Shown here: in pieces, positions 8,666 through 16,226 of the stretch | Layout of the letters: the number at the start of each line of letters is the position of its first letter | Numbering within the stretch: the first letter of the stretch is position 1 | Assembly (NCBI GenBank): GCA_903891165.1 | Contig: CAITDR010000195.1 | Coordinates: forward strand, 1-46,525 | Direction of reading: 5' to 3' | DNA: 46,525 bases | Source: an uncultured Pseudomonadota bacterium | GTDB lineage: Bacteria > Myxococcota_A > UBA796 > SXON01 | Notes under the pieces: generated by a model | Database searches by the model: none | The model's input: the letters and a program-made list of their open reading frames with translations, nothing else | Told to the model about the DNA's origin: nothing | Program-made: the position numbers and the translations under genes

Positions 8666-9076
8666 CTATTTGTAGGTGAGCGCCATCGCGATGGTGCCCT
8701 TTCCAAGCGCGTTATTCAGCCGCGTGGCATGAACTGCGATATAGAAAGTGTCCGTGGAGGAGGGGGTGTAGGAGAGGTTGGGCTCCCGATCCTCAGACAT
8801 ATCGCGCAGCACCTGATTGCCCAGGCTGTCGTAGAGCACCACGTCGGCATTGGCCAGCTCGGCGTCGCCGCAGGCGGTGACCCGATATTCCGTTCCGGCA
8901 TATAGCGTAACGAGATAGACCTTATACTCGGCCTGCGCCAGGGTCGCGGTGGCCATGGTGCGTAGCGCCCAGCCGGTGCCGTAGGACTCCCAGACCTTGT
9001 TTTTAAGGCAGGACTCGGCCGTGGTTTCGTCGGCATAGGCCGAGGAGAGGAACAGAGAAAAGAGTGCGCTGTGCAT
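8666..9076 (-). CDS. Small secreted protein with pre-peptidase-like beta domain
   Basis: 136 residues. MHSALFSLFLSSAYA is a short Sec signal peptide with an AxA-type cleavage site. The mature part is beta-rich (Y-K-V-Y-L-V-T-L-Y-A-G-T-E-Y-R-V..., D-V-V-L-Y-D-S-L-G-N-Q-V, D-T-F-Y-I-A-V-H-A) and resembles C-terminal pre-peptidase or jelly-roll domains that end many secreted proteins. Two cysteines may form a disulfide. AGGA lies ahead of the ATG at 9076. It sits in an operon between a lipoprotein gene and the FHA-ABC exporter, immediately abutting the latter, so it may be a periplasmic partner or cargo (inference). Confidence 0.75.
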   Translation of the reverse strand: MHSALFSLFLSSAYADETTAESCLKNKVWESYGTGWALRTMATATLAQAEYKVYLVTLYAGTEYRVTACGDAELANADVVLYDSLGNQVLRDMSEDREPNLSYTPSSTDTFYIAVHATRLNNALGKGTIAMALTYK

Positions 9077-9098
9077 CGGTTTTCCTATGGGCTCGGAA

Positions 9099-9941
9099 TC
9101 AGAGCAGCGACAGAACGGAGTCGGTGGTGGACTTCACCACGGTGATGTCGTCGATGGTGATCGCCCGCTTCTTGGCGATCTCCAGCAGCGTGGCCAGCGA
9201 GCCGTCCAGCTGGGTCAGCACGTCGCTGGGGGCGCGGGTGGTGCCTTCAACCTTGACATAGCGCTGGAAGTACTCCACCACCTGGGGCTGCCGCAACAGT
9301 GCGGAGCCCGCCTCGGGCTTGCTGGAGGCCAGGATCGCCGAGGCGACAAGGTTGGAGCCTGCAAGCCAGGAACCGGCCTGGATCAGCGGCAGCACCTGGT
9401 CGCCGGCTTCGTATTTGATCTCCGGGACCACGGCGCCCTGAAGCTCGTCCAGCTCTTTGATCAGGTTGTCCCTGGTGACACCGTCGTTCTGGATGCGCGC
9501 GATCAGGTCGTCGAGGGTGCGCTGGATGTCCGCGCCGGCGCCCACGGCTGCCATACCGGTTTTGACCAGGTTCATCCGCTCGATCAGCTTCTCTTTGGGG
9601 GCATCTTTGACGGTGAGCAGCGCGTCGGCCAACACCACACCGGTGCGGACGGCCACAACGTCTTTGTTGTCCACGGTGAGCTTGAAATTGCGCTCAGGCA
9701 CCAGCTTGGAAATGCCGCTGGAAATACCAGCTTTTTCCAGGGCTTTCTGTGTTTCCACTGGCGAGGGAACCAGACCAACATTCTGGGCTGCAGCGGCCAG
9801 CTCCTCCGCGGTCAGCTTGGTGGGCGGGGCGGCCGGGGTCATGGTGGCCGGATCGGGCGTGGCCTGCTTGGTTTCTTCGGTCGGCTTGCTTCCATCGCAG
9901 GCGGCAAACAGCAGGACCAGGGCCAGGGACAGTTTGGACAT
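9099..9941 (-). CDS. Lipoprotein of unknown function
   Basis: 280 residues. MSKLSLALVLLFAAC is a lipoprotein signal (Cys15), followed by a Thr/Pro/Ala-rich tether to about residue 42 and then a mostly helical domain with charged helices (K-L-T-A-E-E-L-A-A-A-A-Q, I-Q-R-T-L-D-D-L-I-A-R-I). No catalytic motif is recognisable. A GGAG SD lies upstream of the ATG at 9941. It is the first gene of a minus-strand set with the secreted protein (22 bp downstream) and the FHA-ABC exporter, which suggests a common envelope function. Confidence 0.78.
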   Translation of the reverse strand: MSKLSLALVLLFAACDGSKPTEETKQATPDPATMTPAAPPTKLTAEELAAAAQNVGLVPSPVETQKALEKAGISSGISKLVPERNFKLTVDNKDVVAVRTGVVLADALLTVKDAPKEKLIERMNLVKTGMAAVGAGADIQRTLDDLIARIQNDGVTRDNLIKELDELQGAVVPEIKYEAGDQVLPLIQAGSWLAGSNLVASAILASSKPEAGSALLRQPQVVEYFQRYVKVEGTTRAPSDVLTQLDGSLATLLEIAKKRAITIDDITVVKSTTDSVLSLL

Positions 9942-9990
9942 GAGGCTTCTCCGACGTCGTTGCCCTGCTTACGCCATCGGGCGAGAAATT

Positions 9991-11379
9991 TCAAGGGTGA
10001 CGCACGCCCATCGCGACCTGACCCACACCGGTGCCCGGTTCTTCGTGGATCTGCACCTCGGCAAGCCCCGCCTCGGTGAGCAGGTGCGTCAGCATCGGCG
10101 GGCCTCTTCGGACCAGCGGCCAGTCGAGAAGATAGCGGAAGATCGCGTCATCTGGCGAAGGCCCCAGGCTGCTGGCCAAGAGTACGCCCCCCGGCAGCAG
10201 GTGCTGGGTGGCCCAGGTTAACAGCCGCCCGGCCAGCTGCTCGGGCAGGTGGTCAAGTTGTCCATCCAGCACAACCATATGGAGCGGGTTGTGGGGAATT
10301 CTGGCGCGCCCGTTCATCAGCTCCCAGGGGTCACGCTGCTCCAGACGAAGGCGCACATTTCGGGGACGGCTGCCGAGCTTATGTTGGAGGAGATCCAGGG
10401 ATTCCCGGCGATCATCGACCACGATCAGCTCTCCACCGACGCGCCCAAGATCCTCGATCAGGGTCTGGAGGAAGGCCGGACTGGAGCTGCCAACCACCAT
10501 CATCCGCACAGGCGGCTCTGCCGGGAGATTTTCGAGGACTCGATTGCATAGTTCGGCGCGGCGCTCGCGGATGGCACGGCTACTGCGCAGACCGAGGAGC
10601 CACTCGTCCAGCAGCTCGCCCAAGGGACCATCGCCCTGCGCGTGGCCGATGTCCACATGCAGGAGGCAGGCGATACTCGAACTTTCCCCTGGATCCATGG
10701 CCAGCTCGCCCAGGTGAGAGCGCACCAAGTAGGGGTGCATTTCTGTGGCCACCGAACGCCCCACCGCCGTACTTTCCGCCTCGTGCAGGCCGTGGAGGGC
10801 CTCAAAAAGCTCCTGGGCCAGGGCGTGGAGGGTGGTGCTGACCTCGGCGCGCGCTTGGACCCGATCCCGACGGAGGAGAGGTTCCACCTCTAAAAGGCGG
10901 GCGGCGCAACGGCGGGCAAGCTCACGACCGGTGTGGTCGTCTCCCGGCTCCCGATGGCGCTCGGCCGTGGCGACCTGGCTGGACGTGGTGCGGAGTCGCT
11001 CGGCCAACGTCGTGGCCATAGCGCGATAAAAAGCAGCCGCAAGTAAGGGTTCTTCGGAGAGAAGTCGGTCCAGGACCCGCTTTTCCCAGCGCTGCACCAC
11101 CGCACCATCCGGGGCGCGAACATCCGCGGAGCGTTGATGGTTCTCCAACCAGGAGATCTCACCGACCATGCCGCCCTTGGGGATCACATCCAGAATCACC
11201 GGCGGGTGGGAGCGGCTGTCGACCACTTCCAGCTCCCCTTCGATCACCCGGTAGATGTCTCCGCCCCGTTCTCCACGACGGATCAGGTGCTCTCCCGCTG
11301 CCAAGCGTACCTGGGTAGCGACGCTCGTGAACATTCCACGGCTACGCTCGGGCAGGCGCTCCAACAGGTCGATCCTCAA
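9991..11379 (-). CDS. Cyclic-nucleotide-binding domain fused to a SAM methyltransferase-like domain
   Basis: About 462 residues. The N-terminal cNMP-binding domain (~5-125) shows L-A-A-G-E-H-L-I-R-R-G-E, the phosphate-binding-cassette-like G-G-M-V-G-E-I-S-W-L-E-N-H-Q-R-S-A-D-V-R. A helical middle (~125-280) follows, then a class I methyltransferase-like C-terminus (M-M-V-V-G-S-S, G-E-L-I-V-V-D-D as motif I/II analogues, H-M-V-V-L-D-G-Q-L-D-H-L-P, and F-R-Y-L-L-D-W-P-L-V-R-R). The last block is found in CNBD-linked methyltransferases. Start: TTG at 11379 overlaps the upstream stop as TTGA and has GGAGGT 4 nt before it; the longer reading frame to 11496 would overlap the lipoprotein gene by 120 bp and is rejected. 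Likely a signal-responsive small-molecule methyltransferase; substrate unknown. Confidence 0.8.
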   Translation of the reverse strand: MRIDLLERLPERSRGMFTSVATQVRLAAGEHLIRRGERGGDIYRVIEGELEVVDSRSHPPVILDVIPKGGMVGEISWLENHQRSADVRAPDGAVVQRWEKRVLDRLLSEEPLLAAAFYRAMATTLAERLRTTSSQVATAERHREPGDDHTGRELARRCAARLLEVEPLLRRDRVQARAEVSTTLHALAQELFEALHGLHEAESTAVGRSVATEMHPYLVRSHLGELAMDPGESSSIACLLHVDIGHAQGDGPLGELLDEWLLGLRSSRAIRERRAELCNRVLENLPAEPPVRMMVVGSSSPAFLQTLIEDLGRVGGELIVVDDRRESLDLLQHKLGSRPRNVRLRLEQRDPWELMNGRARIPHNPLHMVVLDGQLDHLPEQLAGRLLTWATQHLLPGGVLLASSLGPSPDDAIFRYLLDWPLVRRGPPMLTHLLTEAGLAEVQIHEEPGTGVGQVAMGVRHP

Positions 11380-12074
11380 CGCACCTCCAGGTACCACCCG
11401 CGATAGCTGTTGTCGGCGACGGTGGCGGGCACAAAAGTGTCGCCCAGGCGCTCGGCGATCACGTAGCGACCGGGGCTGAGGCCGGGTTGGATCCAACGGC
11501 GCTGCTCGTCGGTAGGCGAAAATGCTTCATTTTTGTCGATTTTTACTTCGTCTGCCTCCCGGGTCCACACATCCTTGCGCAGCTCGCGGAGGCGATAGAA
11601 GCAGTTGTCCTCTCCTACCCGGAAGATACGCCAGTCTACTCCATGTACATCCAGCCAGCGTGCATTTGCGCGTACGGGCGTGGCGCTGGCGGAGGGGCAG
11701 TAGCGGGTGGTGGCCGGGCTCTCCCCGGGGGGGCTGTCCTCCCGACGGAAGGGGGAGGCGGGGAGGGGGAGGAAGCCACTTTCTTCCTCTACATAGATGC
11801 CCGGGTCCGTCGGTACACTCACCAGGTTGATGGTGGGTACGGGAATGCCGCCGCGCCGGTTGGCGCTGACCCGGACGCTGTGGGGCAGATGTCCCGGATG
11901 AGAAACGACGAAGGTATAGCTTCCCGGCTCACAACGGACGGCAAAACGCCCATCTGGTCCCGACACGGCGCTGCAGCCCTCGGCCTCCAGACTCGCGCCG
12001 GGCAGAGGGACCCCCGCCTGATCCTGAACCACCCCGGTGATGGTGGTGGTACAGGCGAGCAACAGAAAAATCAC
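11376..12074 (-). CDS. Lipoprotein with carboxypeptidase-regulatory-like (CarboxypepD_reg) domain
   Basis: 232 residues. MIFLLLAC is an extremely short lipoprotein signal (Cys8). Residues 9-85 have the pattern T-I-T-G-V-V-Q-D-Q-A-G-V-P-L-P-G-A-S-L-E ... G-P-D-G-R-F-A-V ... G-S-Y-T-F-V-V-S-H-P-G-H, a classical transthyretin-like beta sandwich. The C-terminal part carries W-R-I-F-R-V-G-E-D-N-C-F-Y and a second small beta module around G-R-Y-V-I-A-E-R. The GTG start overlaps the preceding stop as GTGA, and its own stop overlaps the methyltransferase start. Role in binding or surface assembly cannot be specified. Confidence 0.8.
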   Translation of the reverse strand: MIFLLLACTTTITGVVQDQAGVPLPGASLEAEGCSAVSGPDGRFAVRCEPGSYTFVVSHPGHLPHSVRVSANRRGGIPVPTINLVSVPTDPGIYVEEESGFLPLPASPFRREDSPPGESPATTRYCPSASATPVRANARWLDVHGVDWRIFRVGEDNCFYRLRELRKDVWTREADEVKIDKNEAFSPTDEQRRWIQPGLSPGRYVIAERLGDTFVPATVADNSYRGWYLEVR

Positions 12075-12310
12075 TCGAGGACCAGCATGTGGTCCACCTT
12101 GCCGCCGGGCAGAATGAGGGTACGCTCTTTGGCGGTGGCACCCTCCAATTTACGGCCACGTTCGTCGAAATAGCTCTGGACCTTGATCGTGAGTCCGGAG
12201 CTGTTCTGCTCGCCCAGCTCGCCCTCCAGGACCATGGCGGAGTGGGGGACATGGGCCTCGGAGCCGGAAATTGTGAACAGGGGCTGCCGCAGGAAGGCGC
12301 GAACGCGCAT
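12071..12310 (-). CDS. Small beta-rich protein of unknown function
   Basis: 79 residues. Start at ATG 12310, preceded by TTGGAGGT (SD) four nt upstream; the TTG further upstream is not needed. The product begins M-R-V-R-A-F-L-R-Q-P-L-F and contains alternating hydrophobic strands, ending G-G-K-V-D-H-M-L-V-L-E. No signal peptide, so probably cytoplasmic. It is the first gene of the minus-strand operon with the CarboxypepD_reg lipoprotein and the cNMP-binding protein. The family is not recognised. Confidence 0.65.
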   Translation of the reverse strand: MRVRAFLRQPLFTISGSEAHVPHSAMVLEGELGEQNSSGLTIKVQSYFDERGRKLEGATAKERTLILPGGKVDHMLVLE

Positions 12311-12372
12311 GGTGACCTCCAAGGGCCGCGTTATATCCGATTCGACGGCATTGCGCCGGTAGGAGGACGAGG
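12311..12372. promoter_or_regulatory. Divergent promoter region
   Basis: 62 bp separate the minus-strand operon (start 12310) from the plus-strand cyclophilin (start 12373). On the minus strand a TATAAC box (12330-12335) sits 20 nt before the ATG with an SD in between, leaving a leader of roughly 13 nt. On the plus strand the SD is GGAGGACGAGG just before the ATG. No clear -35 boxes. Confidence 0.4.
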
Positions 12373-13107
12373 ATGAGCTTGCTACTGTGGACGGTGTTGG
12401 CCTGCAAAGATCAGGCGATGATCGAAGAGAATGCGAAGCTGCAGCTGCGCGTGGCCGATCTGGAGCGCGCCACCAAGCGGCTGGAAGCCGAAAACCAGGC
12501 GCTCAAAGCGGCGGCGACGGCGGCGAAGGAGCAGGAGAAAAAGGCCGCGCAGGACGAAGGTCTGGCCGCTTTTGGCTTGAAGCCGGGCGAGAAGCTCCAG
12601 GCGACCCTGGTCACGTCCATGGGGGACATCGCCTGTGTCCTTCGCCCCGAGCAGGCGCCGGATACGGTGCGGAATTTTGTAGAGCTGGCACAGGGAAAAC
12701 GCGAGTGGACTCACCCGAAAACGGGAGAAAAGTCGCGACGTCCGCTCTACGACGGCACCATCCTTCACCGGGTGATTCCTGAGTTTATGATCCAGATGGG
12801 CGATCCCCTGGGCAACGGCACGGGCGGTCCCGGCTACGAGTTCGCCGACGAGGTGGGCTCCTTCACCGTCTTCGACAAGCCGGGGCTCCTGGCGATGGCC
12901 AACTCCGGTCCCAACACAAATGGATCGCAGTTCTTTGTCACCGAAGGTACACCGACGCACTTGAATGGCAAGCACACCATCTTTGGCGACTGTGCGGGCT
13001 TGGACGTGGTGAAGAAGATCGCGCGGGTGCCCCGGGATGGCAACGATCGCCCCAAGACGGATGTGGTGTTGAAGACGGTGCGGATCGCCACGGTGGTGGG
13101 GGGCTGA
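12373..13107 (+). CDS. Lipoprotein cyclophilin-type peptidyl-prolyl cis-trans isomerase
   Basis: 244 residues. MSLLLWTVLAC gives a lipoprotein signal (Cys11). Residues ~15-60 are a heptad-like coiled coil (I-E-E-N-A-K-L-Q-L-R-V-A-D-L-E-R). The cyclophilin domain (~75-240) retains F/L-H-R-V-I-P-E-F-M-I-Q-M-G-D-P, M-A-N-S-G-P-N-T-N-G-S-Q-F-F-V and L-N-G-K-H-T-I-F-G, which form the prolyl-isomerase active site. It should act on the periplasmic face of the membrane in folding of exported proteins; the coiled coil may oligomerise it. SD GGAGGACGAGG precedes the ATG. Divergent from a small operon at 12310. Confidence 0.92.
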   Translation: MSLLLWTVLACKDQAMIEENAKLQLRVADLERATKRLEAENQALKAAATAAKEQEKKAAQDEGLAAFGLKPGEKLQATLVTSMGDIACVLRPEQAPDTVRNFVELAQGKREWTHPKTGEKSRRPLYDGTILHRVIPEFMIQMGDPLGNGTGGPGYEFADEVGSFTVFDKPGLLAMANSGPNTNGSQFFVTEGTPTHLNGKHTIFGDCAGLDVVKKIARVPRDGNDRPKTDVVLKTVRIATVVGG

Positions 13108-13111
13108 GGTT

Positions 13112-13148
13112 CCTTTGTGGGTATTGACAGTAGGGAGCTTATTCTCCC
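13112..13148. repeat. Direct repeat copy 1 with small hairpin
   Basis: Bases 13112-13144 match 22823-22855 at 31 of 33 positions. The repeat begins CCTTTGTGGG, contains TTGACAGTA and ends GGAGCTTATTC. A small stem, GGGAG (13133-13137) with CTCCC (13144-13148), forms at its right end. It lies between two convergent genes and may act as a terminator or a recombination remnant. Confidence 0.6.
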
Positions 13149-13157
13149 CTTCAATAG

Positions 13158-13856
13158 TCAGCCCGGTACCGTCTCGCCGGTGCAGCTGCCGTCGTCCAGG
13201 GTGCGGGTCTCGACCTGCACGCGCATCATCGGCCAGGAGCACTCTTTGCCGTCGCCGTCGGCGGAGTTGAGCACCCAGCTCCCGTCTCCGTAGTCGGTCC
13301 AGTTTTTGCCACAGGCCAGGTTGAAGTTGGAGTAGCCGATGGTGGGCAGTCCGTTGTCCGGCCACTTCACGCCCACGGTGTAGCTGTTGCCGGTCATGCC
13401 CTCCTCGGGGATGAGCTCTTCAAAGTCGAAGTTCATCCAGGCACGTTGCTGCTTCAGCTCGTTGCGTTGGCTGGCAAAGTAGGCGTTGTCCGGCAAGGTG
13501 ACGGCGGACCAGTCCAGGGAGGTGGGGTCGATGGCCTGCTTGACCGACCAGTCCGGCTTACCTTCGGGGCGTTCTCCCTGCCAGATGTCCACCTGGAGCA
13601 CGTCGCCACCTTCGTAGCTGTCGAAGTAGCGCTGCGGGATCATCGCCACCAGCTCGACCCCAAGTACACGCCAGCTCTCGCCCTCCTTCAGGGCGCTGTC
13701 GTCAAAGGAGAGGACCACGGCGTCCCGATTATCGGGGAAGCCCGCGGCATCTTGCAGCTTGGATACCCGCTCGATGTCCCAGCCGTCGGCCGGCTCCAGG
13801 CAGAAGCCGGTCAGGCCGTAGTCGGTGGCGCAGGCAAGCAGCAGGAGGAGAGACAT
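13158..13856 (-). CDS. Lipoprotein of unknown function, beta-rich
   Basis: 232 residues. MSLLLLLAC gives a very short lipoprotein signal (Cys9). The mature part is acidic, rich in Trp, Asp and Gly, with two apparent halves (W-R-V-L-G-V-E-L-V-A-M-I-P..., Y-T-V-G-V-K-W-P-D-N-G-L-P-T-I-G-Y-S-N) and several cysteines near the C-terminus that could form disulfides. It looks like an extracellular beta-sandwich. GGAG six nt before the ATG supports the start. No family recognised. Convergent with the cyclophilin gene across direct repeat copy 1. Confidence 0.75.
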   Translation of the reverse strand: MSLLLLLACATDYGLTGFCLEPADGWDIERVSKLQDAAGFPDNRDAVVLSFDDSALKEGESWRVLGVELVAMIPQRYFDSYEGGDVLQVDIWQGERPEGKPDWSVKQAIDPTSLDWSAVTLPDNAYFASQRNELKQQRAWMNFDFEELIPEEGMTGNSYTVGVKWPDNGLPTIGYSNFNLACGKNWTDYGDGSWVLNSADGDGKECSWPMMRVQVETRTLDDGSCTGETVPG

Positions 13857-14005
13857 GGAAGGCTCCGTTCTCCTTCTCTCCTAATTCCTTTTTCGGTCAG
13901 GGAAGACGAAAGGTTTTGGGTGGTATCATCAAAAAAATTGATGAAGGACGGCGATTGCGGGGACGGCTGAGCGGCTCCCCGGCCCCGGCCTTGGCGGCAG
14001 CGGGA

Positions 14006-15163
14006 TCAGCGAAGGTCGGGGTAGTCGGCTTCGATGGTATCCAGAACCTGCGCCGTGTCGTTGACGGTGCGGCGGGAGATCATCGGATCGAAGTCGAACC
14101 AGCCCAACGCACGCAGCGAGGTCGGGTTGTTTGCCGCTCCGCTCCTGAGCTGCAGGTCGCGTGTGGCGGAGACGTAGCCGTCGTCGGGGAAGGCGGAGGC
14201 CATCAGTCCGTACTCCCGCTCCGCGACGCCCGTTACAAAAGTGGAGAGGTGGCAGCCTACACAAGAGAGTTGATCGGGAACATAGACTTTCGGGTTTTCC
14301 ACCCGCAGGTAGGAGGCGAAGGCCTCCGCTCGTTGCGTGTCGGTGGCCGCTGCCATGGCCTCGCTGGACAGAAAGTCACTTCCATCCTCTACTGAAATCC
14401 CGGCGGGGCTGATCTGGTAGTTGTAGCTTTCGCCGGCCGCGTCGAGGATCACCTGCTGGACGTCGTCGCGCACGCCCTCGATCTTCAGGGTGCTGGTTTC
14501 CCCGTCCACCACTTCGAAGCCGCCCATAAACCAATTGGGGGTGGTCGAGGGGGCGCGGAGAAAAAAGGTGATCCGGTGCAGGCGATCAACGCCGGTGAGC
14601 TCCAGCACCCGCTCCCGGAGTGCCGCTCCGTAGGCGCCGTCCACCCCCTGCGCCACCAGCGAGGGGTGTACATCCAGCGGGGCGCTGACCGCGGTCTCGG
14701 GCTCAAGCGCCCGCAGCTCTCGGAGTGTAGCGACGGTCTCTGCAAAGTCGTCGATGTAATAAAATAGGTGCAACGCTGTATCTCTGGCGCGTCCATCGCG
14801 CGAGATCGGCTGCATCACCAGCCGGATTTCGGGCCGGCAGGACTCCGGCATCCCGCCACAGGCGTCAAAGCGTAGCGAGACCACCCGCAGCATGGAGTAC
14901 ACGAGCATGTCGTCGGACGTGGCCCCGAAGGTGGGGATCTGGTCGGAGAGATCCTCCGGGAAAAGCTCCCCGTAGGCGCCCACGTCGCTAGCCCGAAGCT
15001 GCGTCGGATCCTCGGGATCGGGCAGCGGATAGAGCACGGAAACGTCGTTCATGCTCAGCAGCACGGGTGTGTATATATCGGGCTTTTCGGGCACCGTTTC
15101 GTTGCACGCAGTGATGCAGAGCAGGGTGGCCAGGAGGGAGATGGGATTGTTCGGGGACGGCAT
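14006..15163 (-). CDS. Mono-haem cytochrome-c-like lipoprotein
   Basis: 385 residues from ATG 15163: MPSPNNPISLLATLLCITAC provides a lipoprotein signal (Cys20). One haem-binding motif C-V-G-C-H (Cys301, Cys304, His305) is preceded by V-P-D-Q-L-S, and a probable axial Met lies in L-M-A-S-A-F. The first ~280 residues are a beta-rich domain with no recognised family. The open frame continues upstream to 15565, but that extension is low-complexity and overlaps the divergent gene, so it was dropped. Likely a periplasmic electron carrier or the anchored part of a redox system. 149 bp separate its stop from the next lipoprotein gene; nothing is seen there apart from the latter's SD. Confidence 0.8.
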   Translation of the reverse strand: MPSPNNPISLLATLLCITACNETVPEKPDIYTPVLLSMNDVSVLYPLPDPEDPTQLRASDVGAYGELFPEDLSDQIPTFGATSDDMLVYSMLRVVSLRFDACGGMPESCRPEIRLVMQPISRDGRARDTALHLFYYIDDFAETVATLRELRALEPETAVSAPLDVHPSLVAQGVDGAYGAALRERVLELTGVDRLHRITFFLRAPSTTPNWFMGGFEVVDGETSTLKIEGVRDDVQQVILDAAGESYNYQISPAGISVEDGSDFLSSEAMAAATDTQRAEAFASYLRVENPKVYVPDQLSCVGCHLSTFVTGVAEREYGLMASAFPDDGYVSATRDLQLRSGAANNPTSLRALGWFDFDPMISRRTVNDTAQVLDTIEADYPDLR

Positions 15164-15332
15164 GCCTGCCCATGTATTGAGAGTAATTGTCCATTTCAAT
15201 AGGAAATTTTCATGGTGATTGGATGTTGTAGAGCAATCTGGCATTCTCTTCTGATTCGGGCCGAATTCGTCGCACGCGTCCGACTTGACGTGGGGAGGTG
15301 CTGGGATAGTGGAAGGGATCCCAAGGATTTTT

Positions 15333-15425
15333 ATGCTTTCCCCTCCCGTGCCGGGCAGCCACCTCAGTCGTCGTCGGTTGGTTGTATTGTTGGGAGCGGC
15401 CTTGGCCAGCCTGCGTACCGCCTGA
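15333..15425 (+). other. Signal-peptide-encoding ORF ending at an in-frame TGA before the membrane protein gene
   Basis: ATG 15333 has AAGGA about 6 nt upstream. Thirty codons encode a basic then hydrophobic segment (S-R-R-R-L-V-V-L-L-G-A-A-L-A-S-L) and stop at TGA 15423-15425. The same frame then runs on without another stop through 28 codons rich in Ser, Asp and Glu into the membrane protein that starts at 15510. It looks like the lost N-terminus of that gene. Confidence 0.5.
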
Positions 15426-15509
15426 GCAAACGGGTCCGCGGATAGTACGGATGGGGAAAGCTCGGGGCAATCCTCGGAAGATTCCTCGCTGGAGCTCTCC
15501 AAGGGCAGC

Positions 15510-16226
15510 GTGGTGGTCCTGCTGGTCGTCCTCGCAATTCTCGTCGTAGGCGCCATCATTGCCAATGTGATTGTGGTGACGACGCTTCATAAGAAAAACA
15601 AAAATGAGGCCAAGCGGCGGAAGCGGGCGGCGGCGATGATCGACGTGGGTCTGATGGGCGAGCGGCAGGATCTGGGGCGTATTTTGACCCAGCTCCGGGC
15701 GGATCCGGCGGTGATGGACCGGATTTTTGTGCAGGTGATGTACGAAGAGGGGCCGGAGCTGGAGGCCCTCGCCGCTGCGATGTGTGTGCCGGTGCCGGTG
15801 ATGGTCGGGGCCCTTCGTGCGGCGGGGCCACCTCCGTCCAGCTTGGAAGCGGTGGATCAGCTCCTGGTGGATGTGGCGCTCCAGGTGGCGCCGGAGATGA
15901 TCCCGGACGATACGGCGGCGGGTGCCTTTTTGTGGCGGCTGCGCACCGAGGGGGAGCGGGGGGAGCCAGGGTCTGCCCACGCGCACCTTCGCCGCTGGCT
16001 GGGTCTGCCCGACCAGCCCATCGAAGCCCTGGTGGCCGGGGTGCTCGCGCCGCTGCAGGATCGGGGTGAAACCTACTCTTTCGCGGGTGACCACCTCGAT
16101 CGCCTTGCGGGCCTTCTGGAGGAGGCCTATCCGCAGGCCATCGACGCCAAAGTGGCCGAGCTTGCTGCCAAGGCCGCGGCCGCGACCGATGGTCGTCTGG
16201 TCCTTCCGGTGCCTGCGGCAGGGTGA
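15510..16226 (+). CDS. Membrane-anchored protein of unknown function
   Basis: 238 residues from GTG 15510 (AAGGGCAGC upstream). Residues 1-25 are a single hydrophobic helix (V-V-L-L-V-V-L-A-I-L-V-V-G-A-I-I) followed by a Lys/Arg-rich stop-transfer (H-K-K-N-K-N-E-A-K-R-R-K-R), then a soluble all-alpha domain rich in Leu/Ala. Orientation would be helix in the inner membrane with a cytoplasmic domain. An upstream in-frame segment (15333-15509) would add a signal peptide and an acidic Ser-rich linker but is interrupted by TGA at 15423. Its stop overlaps the next gene's start as GTGA. No family recognised. Confidence 0.7.
   Translation: MVVLLVVLAILVVGAIIANVIVVTTLHKKNKNEAKRRKRAAAMIDVGLMGERQDLGRILTQLRADPAVMDRIFVQVMYEEGPELEALAAAMCVPVPVMVGALRAAGPPPSSLEAVDQLLVDVALQVAPEMIPDDTAAGAFLWRLRTEGERGEPGSAHAHLRRWLGLPDQPIEALVAGVLAPLQDRGETYSFAGDHLDRLAGLLEEAYPQAIDAKVAELAAKAAAATDGRLVLPVPAAG

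Noticed and set aside
13124-13152. Perfect TTGACA in both direct-repeat copies as a promoter -35
   Set aside because: No -10-like box at 16-18 bp and no gene starting downstream in that orientation.
12382-13365. 327-residue minus-strand ORF opposite the cyclophilin
   Set aside because: Overlaps a certain cyclophilin gene and the neighbouring lipoprotein; low-complexity Arg/His content.
15423-15470. Selenocysteine insertion at TGA 15423
   Set aside because: Only a weak five-pair stem follows, without the usual bacterial SECIS loop features, and a selenocysteine after a signal peptide has no obvious function; mutation or sequencing error is more likely.
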